A stretch of 64,000 nt of DNA from JBMFVE01 sp049966155 (GTDB taxonomy: Bacteria; Bacteroidota; Ignavibacteria; Kryptoniales; JAKASW01): NCBI GenBank assembly GCA_049966155.1, contig JBMFVE010000004.1, forward strand, positions 124,001 through 188,000, given 5' to 3'. Positions 17,314 through 26,687 of this stretch are shown one piece after another (the first letter of the stretch is position 1; every line of letters begins with the position of its first letter). A program made the translations under genes and the position numbers. The notes below the pieces were generated by a model. That model was not told the origin of the DNA. It searched no databases and saw nothing but the letters and a program-made list of their open reading frames with translations.

Positions 17314-18597
17314 TTGAGAACGCAGAAGATTTTGTTAGTCATATTTATTTTCAGTTTGCAGTTATCGGCTGGTTACTCGCAGATGAAGCCGGTACTCGAC
17401 AAAATTGTAGCTGTGGTGGGGAATGAGATTATTTTAAAATCAGAACTTGATTATCAAGTGCAACTTGTTGCATATCAAAATAAACTTAACCCGGACGATG
17501 CTGTTCTCCGGCAGAAAGTTCTTGATGCCATGATAAACGACAAACTCATCCTTGCTCAGGCAGTACTCGACAGTATAACGGTGACCGACGATGAAGTGTC
17601 GAGACAATTAGATCAGAGGATTCAGAGCCTAATTAAGCAGGTGGGGAGCGAGAAAAGACTTGAAGAACTTTATGGAATGTCTATTTCGAAGATTAAGCGT
17701 GAGTTCAGGTCAGAAATGAAGAAGCAGCTTCTTATTGAGAAATTGAAACAGCAGAAGTTTGGTGACCTGAAGGTTTCTGATGCAGATGTACGGAATTTTT
17801 ATGAGACTTACAAGGATAGTTTGCCTGAAGTTCCAGAACAGGTTACTCTCAGTCAAATTTTCATTATGTCCAAGCCCAGCGCCAAGGCTAAAAAAGAAGC
17901 GTACGACCTGGCAGAAAGAATCCTCGATTCACTAAAAGCGGGCGCCGATTTTGCAACGATGGCAAAGAGATACTCACAGGATGCCGCTACATCGGCTTCA
18001 GGAGGAGATCTCGGCTGGGTCAAGAGAGGACAGTTTGTGCCGGAATTTGAACAGGCGGTATTTGCCCTTAAGCCGGGTGAAATATCCGGAATTGTTGAGA
18101 CGCAATTTGGATTTCACATTATTCAGTTGCTTGAAAGGCGAGGTGAGCTTGTCCATCCCCGACATATCCTTATCCAAATTCCCCATCTCGCCTCAGATGA
18201 TGATTCAATTATAACACTTCTCGATACACTTCGTGCTCGAGCGCTTCGTGGAGAAAGCTTTGCTGCACTGGCAAGGAAATATTCAGAGGACCCTGACACA
18301 AAAGATCTTGGCGGCGATATGGGGACTCTGGAAGTAACCCAGCTGGAGCCGTCGTTTTTGCAAACAGTCGACAGCCTGAAGGTTGGTCAGATAAGCATGC
18401 CAGTTCGTGTTCCATTTGGAAAGTCCTACGGGTTTCACATTGTTTATCTTAGAAACAGAATTCCATCGCACAAAGTAAATTTTAATCAAGATTATAACCG
18501 GCTGAGGATGATGGCACTTTCTCTAAAACAAAACGAAGCATATGAAAAATGGATTTCTCAGTTGAAGAAAAATGTTTATTGGAAAATTCTCAGCTGA
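17314..18597 (+). CDS. surA: SurA-like periplasmic chaperone / peptidyl-prolyl isomerase
   Basis: About 427 residues with a Sec signal peptide ('LLVIFIF...GYSQ'). The SurA N-terminal chaperone domain spans about 30-165, starting 'LDKIVAVVGNEIILKSELDYQ', a very recognisable opening. Two parvulin domains follow: one with 'SQIFIM', 'GGDLGWVKRGQFV' and 'FGFHIIQLLE', another with 'PRHILIQI', 'GGDMGTLEV' and 'GFHIVYLRN'. It escorts and folds outer-membrane proteins in the periplasm. The start is TTG at 17314, because AGGAG (17301-17305) is 8 nt upstream. A GTG at 17305 overlapping the previous stop is the alternative. It is the third chaperone gene in a row. Confidence 0.9.
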   Translation: MRTQKILLVIFIFSLQLSAGYSQMKPVLDKIVAVVGNEIILKSELDYQVQLVAYQNKLNPDDAVLRQKVLDAMINDKLILAQAVLDSITVTDDEVSRQLDQRIQSLIKQVGSEKRLEELYGMSISKIKREFRSEMKKQLLIEKLKQQKFGDLKVSDADVRNFYETYKDSLPEVPEQVTLSQIFIMSKPSAKAKKEAYDLAERILDSLKAGADFATMAKRYSQDAATSASGGDLGWVKRGQFVPEFEQAVFALKPGEISGIVETQFGFHIIQLLERRGELVHPRHILIQIPHLASDDDSIITLLDTLRARALRGESFAALARKYSEDPDTKDLGGDMGTLEVTQLEPSFLQTVDSLKVGQISMPVRVPFGKSYGFHIVYLRNRIPSHKVNFNQDYNRLRMMALSLKQNEAYEKWISQLKKNVYWKILS

Positions 18598-18673
18598 AGA
18601 TCAATTCTGTAGTTTTTAAAACTAAGGCTTCTTCTGAAATTATCAAATCGCTCATCAATACCCAGGAAATTTT

Positions 18674-20005
18674 ATGACTGCTATGGTATCCCGTCGAAGG
18701 AAAGTCAGCAGTAAAAGACGTCAACCTCTTATCCGGATCAATGTAGACTTTCAGAAATTTACTCTTGACAACGGGTTAACTGTAATACTGCGTCAGGACA
18801 AACGGGTTCCTGTTGTCGCGGTAAATGTTGGATATCATGTTGGCTCCAAAAACGAATCACCAGGTAAAACAGGCTTTGCACATTTGTTTGAGCATCTAAT
18901 GTTTGAGGGTTCAAAAAATGTCAAAAAAGGGGAGTTTGACAAGTTTATTTCACTAGCAGGAGGGTATAACAACGCTTTTACTACAGAAGACGTAACAAAT
19001 TATTATGAAGTCGTTCCATCCAATCAATTAGAGCTTGCCCTCTGGCTCGAGAGCGACAGAATGCTGCAGTTCAGTATTACCGAAGAGGCTCTAAAAACAC
19101 AGCGTGAAGTTGTTAAAGAGGAGAAAAGATGGCGGATAGATAATCGTCCTTATGGCGATGCTCCAATGAGAATCCAGGAACTGTTATTTCCCACAGGCCA
19201 GTACCACTGGCCGGTTATTGGGTCTATGGAGGACATTGATTCTGCATCAATGGAGGACGTCAAGGAATTTTATGAAAAATATTATCGACCTGACAATGCT
19301 GTACTGGTTATAAGCGGCGACATAAGCTATTCAAAAGGGAAGGAGGCTGTAGAGAAATATTTTAGTGAAATACCACGAGGTGGTACTGAATTGCCGGCTC
19401 TTAATTTCGTCGATGTGCCGCTTAATGGCGAAGCAGTACAGGAAGTTCGCTCATCCGTTCCGTCTCCAGCACTGTTCGTCGCTTACAAGATTCCTCAGGA
19501 GGGAACTGAAGATTATTATGCCATGAATCAGGTTTCAAAAATTTTGTCAGATGGAGATAGTTCAAGGCTCTATAAACGACTTGTTTACGAAACACAGGCC
19601 GCGTCAGATTTTGATGTGTCGACAGAGGGACTTGAGAAAAGCGGGGTGTTTGCTATTTCTGCGTTTGCAACACCAGGACATACAGCGGAAGAGCTTTTAG
19701 AGTTAATAGATGATGAAATTAAAAAGATGAAAGAAACATTGGTGACCAACTATGAATTTGAAAAGGCACAAAACTCTTCAGTTACGTCTTATGTGGGACG
19801 TCTTTCAACCAACAGCGGTGTTGCCGAATTGTTGGCTCATTATGAGATGATTTTCCAATCTCCAGATTTAATTAATTCTGAAGTTGATAGGGAACTCAGT
19901 GTCTCACGTCAATCAATCAGAGATGCAACTCAGCGTCTCTTAAATGAGAATAGAGTCGTTTTGTTTTACAAACCCCTGGATATGCAAGAGTATAAAAATG
20001 CATAA
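18674..20005 (+). CDS. M16-family zinc metallopeptidase, catalytic subunit
   Basis: A 443-residue peptidase of family M16B. The inverted zinc motif HxxEH is His70-Leu-Phe-Glu73-His74 in 'FAHLFEHLMFEG', and a downstream Glu lies in 'REVVKEEKRW'. Two homologous halves are expected: the active N-terminal one and a C-terminal one with 'GDSSRLYKRLV'. The basic N-terminus (about 1-18) has no signal peptide, so a cytoplasmic location is likely. The gene overlaps the following one by 8 bases. Together they match the pattern of an active plus an inactive M16 subunit forming a heterodimer. ATG at 18674 has AGGA upstream. Confidence 0.9.
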   Translation: MTAMVSRRRKVSSKRRQPLIRINVDFQKFTLDNGLTVILRQDKRVPVVAVNVGYHVGSKNESPGKTGFAHLFEHLMFEGSKNVKKGEFDKFISLAGGYNNAFTTEDVTNYYEVVPSNQLELALWLESDRMLQFSITEEALKTQREVVKEEKRWRIDNRPYGDAPMRIQELLFPTGQYHWPVIGSMEDIDSASMEDVKEFYEKYYRPDNAVLVISGDISYSKGKEAVEKYFSEIPRGGTELPALNFVDVPLNGEAVQEVRSSVPSPALFVAYKIPQEGTEDYYAMNQVSKILSDGDSSRLYKRLVYETQAASDFDVSTEGLEKSGVFAISAFATPGHTAEELLELIDDEIKKMKETLVTNYEFEKAQNSSVTSYVGRLSTNSGVAELLAHYEMIFQSPDLINSEVDRELSVSRQSIRDATQRLLNENRVVLFYKPLDMQEYKNA

Positions 20006-21386
20006 AGCACCTGACCGTACAAAACCTCCTAAGCCAGCTTCCCCTAAAAGCGTGTCATTTCCAAGATATTTCGTTAAAACATTAACCAATGGGCTTAAAT
20101 ATTTTGTGGTTGAAAATCATGAACTGCCCATTGTAACAATAGGTTTGATAGTTAGAAGCGGTTCGGCTTACGACTTCCAGCTGCCGGGCCTGGCAAGCCT
20201 TACTGCTGAATTGTTGACAAAAGGAACCAACAGGAGAAATGCTATAGAGATAGCCGAAGAAATAGATTACTTAGGGGGGTCGCTTAACAGTTCAGCCAAC
20301 TGGGACAGCAGTCAAATTTTCTTATCAGTTCTTAAAAAACATCTAAAGAGGGGTATCGATATTCTTCAGGATGTCGTTCTCAATCCGACATTCCCCAAGG
20401 AGGAAGTCGCTCGGGAGACACAGCTTAGAATTTCTGAAATCAAACAAATGAACGCTGATCCTTCTTACCTGACAGATAAATGCTTTTCCAGAGTAATTTT
20501 CGGACAGCATCCCTACGCGCAGCCGTCTGTTGGTATCGAACAAAGTGTTATTTCTATGAAGCGTGAGGATTTCGTAAAATTTCACAAAACTCACTATACT
20601 CCTGATAATTCATTTCTGATTTTTGCTGGGGATATTAATCCATCGGAAGCTGGTAAAATTGTGGGGAAATTTTTTTCACACTGGAAAAAATCTGAGGGAT
20701 TAATTCCACCAATTCCGATTCCGTCTCCTGTTCATCATGATTCAAAAATTTTTTTGGTCGATAAACCGGATGCAGTGCAATCCACTATAAAAATGGGACA
20801 CCTTGGAATAGCAAGGAGCAATCCCGATTTTACTGCGGTCTCTGTAATGAATACGCTGCTTGGTGGTTACTTCAGTTCACGAATAAATGCTAATATTCGA
20901 GAGGCTCACGGATATACTTATGGTGCCAGGAGCGCATTTGAGGGGCGTAGTGTCGGAGGTGTTTTTTACGTTTCAGCTGACGTTAGAAATGAAGTTACTG
21001 CAGAAGCATTAAGAGAAATTTTGAATGAACTCATCAGGCTGAGGGAGACATTACCATCTAAAGATGAAATGAACATGGTCAAAAACTATTTGCTTGGCCT
21101 TTTTCCAATCCAGCTTGAGACACCACAACAGGTGGCTTCCCGAATTATTACGATGGAATTATACGGACTCCCGTCAGATTATTATCGAAAATATAGGGAA
21201 AGGATCAGTAAGATTACTTCGAAGGATATTCAGAAAATGGCCAAAAAATATGTAAACCCTGATGAGATTTTAGTTGTTGTGACAGGAAGCAAAGAGCATG
21301 TTTATTCGTCTTTAAATAATTTTGGACCGATTGAAATCTGTCGCGATAATACCCAACCACAACCTAAATACAAGGCACCCAAGTGA
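19998..21386 (+). CDS. M16-family peptidase-like protein, non-catalytic subunit
   Basis: A 462-residue M16 homologue in which the zinc motif is lost: the place of HxxEH reads 'LASLTAELL'. It keeps the conserved 'R/Y' region ('NIREAHGYTYG') that helps bind substrate in active heterodimers. ATG at 19998 has AAGAG 7 nt upstream and overlaps the catalytic partner's stop; an in-frame ATG at 19944 inside the upstream gene is less plausible. By analogy with mitochondrial processing peptidase and bacterial M16B pairs, it should complete the active site chamber of its neighbour. The MoxR GTG overlaps its stop by 4 bases. Confidence 0.88.
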   Translation: MHKAPDRTKPPKPASPKSVSFPRYFVKTLTNGLKYFVVENHELPIVTIGLIVRSGSAYDFQLPGLASLTAELLTKGTNRRNAIEIAEEIDYLGGSLNSSANWDSSQIFLSVLKKHLKRGIDILQDVVLNPTFPKEEVARETQLRISEIKQMNADPSYLTDKCFSRVIFGQHPYAQPSVGIEQSVISMKREDFVKFHKTHYTPDNSFLIFAGDINPSEAGKIVGKFFSHWKKSEGLIPPIPIPSPVHHDSKIFLVDKPDAVQSTIKMGHLGIARSNPDFTAVSVMNTLLGGYFSSRINANIREAHGYTYGARSAFEGRSVGGVFYVSADVRNEVTAEALREILNELIRLRETLPSKDEMNMVKNYLLGLFPIQLETPQQVASRIITMELYGLPSDYYRKYRERISKITSKDIQKMAKKYVNPDEILVVVTGSKEHVYSSLNNFGPIEICRDNTQPQPKYKAPK

Positions 21387-22396
21387 AAACAGATAAGGGC
21401 AAAATAGAGATAGGTAATATCAATTCAGATGTTGAAGCGGTAGCTCAGCTTAATGATCATTTTAAGAATCTTAGACTGGAAATAGCTAAGGTAATCGTGG
21501 GACAGGATGATGTAATCCGACATGTTATGATAGCAATCCTGTCAAAAGGGCATTGCCTGTTAATTGGCGTTCCCGGTCTTGCAAAGACTCTTATGGTCAA
21601 GACCCTCGCTTCTGCTCTCGATCTTAAATTCAGTCGTATCCAGTTTACACCCGATTTAATGCCGAGTGATATTACCGGTACAGAAATTTTGCAGGAGAAC
21701 CCAGATACTGGTGAAAGACAATTTAAGTTTGTAAAAGGTCCAGTATTTGCCAATGTTATCCTTGCAGATGAGATAAACCGTACCCCTCCGAAGACTCAAA
21801 GTGCGCTGCTTGAAGCAATGCAGGAATATCGGGTAACAGCTGGCGGACAAACATTCCAGATCGAAGAGCCCTTTTTTGTTCTTGCAACTCAAAATCCAAT
21901 AGAGCAGGAGGGAACTTATCCTCTACCCGAAGCGCAGCTTGATAGGTTTATGCTGAATCTCTGGCTTGATTATCCATCCCTTGAAGAAGAAAGGAAGATT
22001 GTAAAATCGACCACTTCAAATTATTTCCCAACTGTGAACAAAGTTATGGGCTCTCTCGAAATCATATACTTCCAGAACCTTATAAGAAAGATTCCAGTAG
22101 CTGATTCTATTATAAGTTTTGCTGTTGAGATTTCAGCTAAATCTCGCCCAAAAAATCCACAGGCACCAGAGTTTGTAAGACAATACGTAAGTTATGGAGC
22201 GGGACCCCGTGCATCTCAGTACCTCGTTCTTGCTGCAAAGGCTAATGCCGCTCTTGATAACAGGCTCAGTCCTGATATTGAAGACGTCAAGAAAATGGTG
22301 TTGCCCGTGTTTCGCCACAGGATAATCACTAACTTCAATGCTGAAGCAGATGGGATAGATTCTGCAGAAATTGCAAGAAGATTGGTGGAGCAGTAA
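21383..22396 (+). CDS. MoxR-family AAA+ ATPase
   Basis: A 337-residue MoxR AAA+ ATPase with Walker A 'GVPGLAKT', Walker B 'VILADEINR', the helix 'TQSALLEAMQE' and sensor 1 'FVLATQNPIEQEG'. The C-terminal lid ends near 'FNAEADGI'. MoxR proteins act as chaperones that remodel partner proteins, often together with VWA-domain proteins. Here the usual next gene, a DUF58 protein, is missing; a T9SS subtilase and then a VWA membrane protein follow. The GTG start at 21383 overlaps the M16 stop (GTGA), so translation is coupled. Cytoplasmic. Confidence 0.93.
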   Translation: MKTDKGKIEIGNINSDVEAVAQLNDHFKNLRLEIAKVIVGQDDVIRHVMIAILSKGHCLLIGVPGLAKTLMVKTLASALDLKFSRIQFTPDLMPSDITGTEILQENPDTGERQFKFVKGPVFANVILADEINRTPPKTQSALLEAMQEYRVTAGGQTFQIEEPFFVLATQNPIEQEGTYPLPEAQLDRFMLNLWLDYPSLEEERKIVKSTTSNYFPTVNKVMGSLEIIYFQNLIRKIPVADSIISFAVEISAKSRPKNPQAPEFVRQYVSYGAGPRASQYLVLAAKANAALDNRLSPDIEDVKKMVLPVFRHRIITNFNAEADGIDSAEIARRLVEQ

Positions 22397-22397
22397 T

Positions 22398-24467
22398 TTG
22401 AGGGGAGCATGTTTCTTAATTCTCTTCATGTCAACGCTGGCAACTGCTCAAAGCAAATACTGGATCTTCTTTAAAGATAAGCCCGATTATCCCCTGATTC
22501 ACGGCTTTTCGAAATCGGAGGATATGGTCGAGTATGCATTAAGACACGACTGGTTAACCAGACGGGCACTTGAAAGAAGGGCCAAGGTGTTGCCAAGGAG
22601 GGAATTAATATCCATTTTAGATTATCCAGTGAACAGTTCTTACCTTGACGCTTTAAGGTCAAAAGGTGCACTTGTCGTAGGGATAAGTCGATGGTTTAAT
22701 GCAGCAGCTGTAATTATAAACCCCAAACTAATTCCGTCTATTGAAAGTCTACCTTTCGTGATTGCGATAAAGCAAATCATTCCAAGAACTGCAAAACAGG
22801 ATGTGAAGCTTTACAATGCATGGCCGCTCCTGTTTAAAACTCCTTTTGCTGCTGGAGATTCGGCATCATACGGTCCTTCTTTTGTTCAGTATGAGCTAAG
22901 CGGGATACCTTATGTCCATGCTTTGGGAATCGATGGAACAGGAGTGGTGATTGGTATGCTTGATACAGGATTTAGATGGAGGGCCCATTCAGCATTAATG
23001 AACATAAAGGTGGTTGGTGAACGTGATTTTATCCAGGGTGACTCTGTTACTTCCAATCAACCGGGTGATGCTTCGGATCAGGATTCACACGGCACTTCAA
23101 CACTTTCTTTGCTGGGGGGTTATTTTCCGGGGAATTTAATTGGGGTGTCCTACGGTTCTCAATTTCTACTTGCCAAGACAGAGTATGTCCCCATAACTGA
23201 CCTCAAAGTTGAAGAAGACTGGTGGGTTGAGGGGCTGGAATGGGAAGAGTCTCGTGGAGCTGACGTAGTTTCGTCATCTGTAGGATATAACGTGTTCGTC
23301 GACTCCAATGGTGTGGTCGATTCTGCTGATTCATATTTCTGGTCAAGAGGAGATTTTAACGGGAAAGTATCGCTTGCAAGCAGGGCTGCAGCAATTGCCG
23401 CCCGACTCGGTGTCGTTGTAGTACAGGCTATGGGAAATGAGGGAAATGGTAACGGTAAAGTAGGGACAATGCTTGTCCCTGCTGATGCCGACAGTATCAT
23501 ATCTGTCGGTGCGGTCGACAGGAATGGAAACCTGGCTTCATTCAGTTCAACTGGCCCGACAAATGACGGACGTACAAAACCGGATCTTGTTGCAGATGGA
23601 GTAGGAGATTACGTGGCCACGGTTCCAGGACCAGACACATATGCATATGAAAGTGGAACCTCATTTTCAACTCCAATTACGGCTGGAATTGCTGCTCTCA
23701 TCTTATCTGTTAGACCAGATTATTCTCCCATGCAGGTAATTAATTTGCTTGAGGCAAGTGCCGTAGAACATGCAGACACCAAGTTTCCGGATCGAACGGT
23801 TTTATATCCTAATAATTTTTACGGCTACGGTATTGTCAATGCATGGAAAGCCATACAACTAATAAGTGGCCCCGTAGCTGCAGAAAAGTTCTCTGCCTGG
23901 CAAAGCGGCTCTTACCTGTATATTGCCATTCGTGTCTTCTCAAAAAACGGGATAAGCTTCAGTCGTTCTTCAGCATACTATTCGACAAATGATGCTAATT
24001 ACATCAGAACTGAAATTTTTCCTACAGATACAATTAATCAGGTTGCATTTAAAATTTTTAATTCCGGTCAACTTAACACAATAAATTTTTATTTTAATAT
24101 TATTGATTCTTCAGGTGACTCGTTATCGCTACCGTATCATCCGGCTAAATCTGTCTTTACATTGAAAAATGTGCAGCCACCCGCCGTTAACAAACTTTTT
24201 GTCAGCTGTAACTTCCCGAATCCATTTACAAAGTCCACATCATTCGTAGTTAACCTGCCGACGGCGGGATATTTGAGGATTCTTGTCTACAACTCAATTG
24301 GAATTAAGCTCAAAACCATATACGATGGCTACCAAATGCCAGGATCCTTTAATTTCATCTGGAACGGTGATGCAGATTCCAATTTAAAAGCCGCAAGCGG
24401 AGTCTATTTTATAGTAGTCGAAACAAACGGAAGTGTTGCTGTTTTAAAAAGCATGCTACTCAAATGA
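22398..24467 (+). CDS. Secreted subtilisin-like serine protease with T9SS sorting domain
   Basis: A 690-residue S8 protease. The TTG start at 22398 lies one base after the MoxR stop, with GGTGGAG (22384-22390) 7 nt upstream, and yields a clean signal peptide ending 'STLATAQ'. The catalytic triad is Asp189 ('GMLDTGF'), His231 ('DSHGTS') and Ser422 ('SGTSFSTP'). A pro-region precedes it. The last ~85 residues form a type A T9SS C-terminal domain with 'FPNPF', 'VYNSIG' and 'SGVYFIVVET', ending in a Leu-Leu-Lys. The enzyme should be exported to the cell surface or medium. Its stop overlaps the ATG of the VWA gene. An earlier in-frame TTG at 22371 inside moxR is rejected. Confidence 0.9.
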   Translation: MRGACFLILFMSTLATAQSKYWIFFKDKPDYPLIHGFSKSEDMVEYALRHDWLTRRALERRAKVLPRRELISILDYPVNSSYLDALRSKGALVVGISRWFNAAAVIINPKLIPSIESLPFVIAIKQIIPRTAKQDVKLYNAWPLLFKTPFAAGDSASYGPSFVQYELSGIPYVHALGIDGTGVVIGMLDTGFRWRAHSALMNIKVVGERDFIQGDSVTSNQPGDASDQDSHGTSTLSLLGGYFPGNLIGVSYGSQFLLAKTEYVPITDLKVEEDWWVEGLEWEESRGADVVSSSVGYNVFVDSNGVVDSADSYFWSRGDFNGKVSLASRAAAIAARLGVVVVQAMGNEGNGNGKVGTMLVPADADSIISVGAVDRNGNLASFSSTGPTNDGRTKPDLVADGVGDYVATVPGPDTYAYESGTSFSTPITAGIAALILSVRPDYSPMQVINLLEASAVEHADTKFPDRTVLYPNNFYGYGIVNAWKAIQLISGPVAAEKFSAWQSGSYLYIAIRVFSKNGISFSRSSAYYSTNDANYIRTEIFPTDTINQVAFKIFNSGQLNTINFYFNIIDSSGDSLSLPYHPAKSVFTLKNVQPPAVNKLFVSCNFPNPFTKSTSFVVNLPTAGYLRILVYNSIGIKLKTIYDGYQMPGSFNFIWNGDADSNLKAASGVYFIVVETNGSVAVLKSMLLK

Positions 24468-26602
24468 ATTACTCAATCAGCTCGAACTTATCATTGGTGA
24501 TCCTAATCACTTCAGCAGCTTTTTGTGGGTTAGTCGCTTTTTTTTCTTATCACAAGATAGAGGGCATTACAACAGTCAAGCGCCAGGTTCTTATCGCTCT
24601 TCGCTTTGTTTCGCTTTTATTAACCCTTTTAATATCCCTGAATGCCGTGGTTTACCTGACGCATCATTATTGGATGAAGAAAACTGTAGTGGTAATGGTG
24701 GACGATTCTCGAAGTATGACTCTTAAAGATCCTGCCGGGACAAGGGGTGAAGTCGTCAGGGAGATTTTAACCAGCAAACAGTTCAGCCAGCTCAAAGAAA
24801 AGTTCAACTTACACATGATAGCTTTTGGGAATCGGCTGAGTACAATTACTTCCCCTGATTCACTTCAATTTAATGAATATGCTACGGACATCGATGCTCC
24901 GATACTGGAAGCAATTAAGCAGAGTATCTCTCATCCGATTGCATTTGCTATGCTGATTAGTGACGGCAACTACAACTCCGGTTCAGACCCACGTCGCGAT
25001 GCGCGGGAAATGCCGTTTCCCATATACACGATTGGTGTTGGCGACACATTATTGCCAAAGGATCTGTTCGTCAGACAGGTGATTGCACCGGGCAATATTT
25101 ACAATCAAAAGAGAACAACTGTTCGCGGGGTGATAAGTGCAAATGGGTTGGCTGGAAAAAAGGTTACTGCTTATCTCTATGAAGATAGGAAAATGGTCGA
25201 TTCCAAAGCCATAGTTCTTCCTGAGGAAGGTGATATAGTAGTTTCATTTGATTACCTACCTAAAGCCGAGGGGCAACATGTTTTGACTGTCAGTGTACCT
25301 CCTTTGACAGGCGAATATGACAATAGAAACAATTCACTATCGGTTTCTGTCACTGTTAAAAATGGAAAGTATTCTGTGTTATTGGTTGCTGGCGAGCCTC
25401 AATCAGATTTTGCATTCATTAGGAGGAACCTGGAATCATCAGAGGATTTTGTCGTGACTGCCTTAGTGCAGCGCAACGCTCAAAATTTCTACGAAAAGGA
25501 CGCAGGTAAGGTTCTTTCATTAAAGTATGATGCAGTGGTTCTTTGTGATTTCCCAAATTCGAACAGTGGGGAGACCTTTGGAGATGTTGAACGACTATTG
25601 AAGGAGCAAAATCCTGCTGTGATGTATTTTGCAGGGAGAAACTTTGATCCAGCTCTGGTGAACAAAGTGTACAAAATGCCGGTCAAAATTACAGGCTTTA
25701 ACAGCGGTGAATCTCAAGTAAGCATCTCACCGGCTTCTGAGGAGGACATTCCGATTTCTGAGCAGGGAATCTACAATGAAATTGTTGAAAACGTACAATT
25801 TTTTCCTCCTCTTTATTATCAAGTTGTCAACTGTGAACCACAAAATGACGCCGTGGTTTTGGCTTATCCTGTGCTTAACGGTCTAAAGCTAAAAAATCCT
25901 CTGTTTGTTGTCAGTTTAAAAGAAAGAGCGGCTACATTTCTCGGCTACGGAATATGGAAATTACAGTTAATGAGCAGCGTAAGCGGTTTAAGGCCCGATT
26001 TTCTACACGATTTCTTAACTGGAACCCTGCGAGCACTGATCAACGGAAATCAAACAAAACAACTTACAGTTAAATCTGACAAATTACTTTATGATCCGAC
26101 AGAACCGATTAGTTTTTCGGCATTGCTCTTTAACCAGGCAGGGAAGAACGTAAGTAATGCAGCGGTCAGTTTAGTGATAAAACAAAATCAGCAGATAAAA
26201 TCGCAGGTGATTCTCTCTCCATCTGGTGGCGGAGCGTATGACGTAACCACCAATCCACTCCCCGAAGGAAAATATTCATACGTTGCGACGGCAATGGCAA
26301 ATGGCGCCATCGTAGGCGTGGACAGCGGCAGGTTCGCGGTGGAATCGGAAAATATCGAGTTCACCCAAACAAAGATGAATGTAGATTTGTTGAAAGGACT
26401 GTCGGCCGAGACAGGTGGTAAGTTCCTTACCCCGGGGGAATTTTTCGCCAGGGGGATTGATTTGAAAAGCGAATGGCTTCTCCCTGTTGAAAAAAGCAAT
26501 TCTGAGAACTTTGAATTAATATCAAACCTTCCGCTCCTAATCGTCATAATTCTGACACTGTCATCAGAATGGGTAATCAGAAAAACCTCAGGCCTTCCCT
26601 AG
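24464..26602 (+). CDS. VWA-domain membrane protein with amidotransferase-like fold segment
   Basis: A 712-residue protein. Two N-terminal membrane helices (about 8-28 and 41-63) precede a von Willebrand A domain whose MIDAS motif is intact: Asp80-x-Ser82-x-Ser84, with 'SDGNYNSG' as a later loop. A middle region ('SVLLVAGEPQSDFAFIRRNL', 'DAVVLCDFPN') resembles the class I glutamine-amidotransferase-like fold found in this kind of protein. A beta-rich stretch and a C-terminal helix (about 685-705) complete it. VWA proteins are typical MoxR partners, which fits its place two genes downstream of moxR. ATGA overlap with the subtilase. Last gene of the cluster before the pst promoter. Confidence 0.82.
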   Translation: MNYSISSNLSLVILITSAAFCGLVAFFSYHKIEGITTVKRQVLIALRFVSLLLTLLISLNAVVYLTHHYWMKKTVVVMVDDSRSMTLKDPAGTRGEVVREILTSKQFSQLKEKFNLHMIAFGNRLSTITSPDSLQFNEYATDIDAPILEAIKQSISHPIAFAMLISDGNYNSGSDPRRDAREMPFPIYTIGVGDTLLPKDLFVRQVIAPGNIYNQKRTTVRGVISANGLAGKKVTAYLYEDRKMVDSKAIVLPEEGDIVVSFDYLPKAEGQHVLTVSVPPLTGEYDNRNNSLSVSVTVKNGKYSVLLVAGEPQSDFAFIRRNLESSEDFVVTALVQRNAQNFYEKDAGKVLSLKYDAVVLCDFPNSNSGETFGDVERLLKEQNPAVMYFAGRNFDPALVNKVYKMPVKITGFNSGESQVSISPASEEDIPISEQGIYNEIVENVQFFPPLYYQVVNCEPQNDAVVLAYPVLNGLKLKNPLFVVSLKERAATFLGYGIWKLQLMSSVSGLRPDFLHDFLTGTLRALINGNQTKQLTVKSDKLLYDPTEPISFSALLFNQAGKNVSNAAVSLVIKQNQQIKSQVILSPSGGGAYDVTTNPLPEGKYSYVATAMANGAIVGVDSGRFAVESENIEFTQTKMNVDLLKGLSAETGGKFLTPGEFFARGIDLKSEWLLPVEKSNSENFELISNLPLLIVIILTLSSEWVIRKTSGLP

Positions 26603-26624
26603 GGAAAATCTATATATTAAGCTA

Positions 26625-26663
26625 TTAACCTTTTCTTAACACTTCCTTAACCATTAATTTACC
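26625..26663 (+). promoter_or_regulatory. Pho-box-like array of four 11-bp-spaced repeats
   Basis: TTAACC (26625), TTAACA (26636), TTAACC (26647) and TTTACC (26658) start exactly 11 bases apart, just before pstC. PhoP boxes of Bacillus are TTAACA-like hexamers with 11-bp periodicity, and E. coli Pho boxes share that period. The spacing and the target operon support control by a PhoB/PhoP-type regulator under phosphate limitation. Confidence 0.78.
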
Positions 26664-26687
26664 GGATTTGTTTAGTTTACTGGTGGA

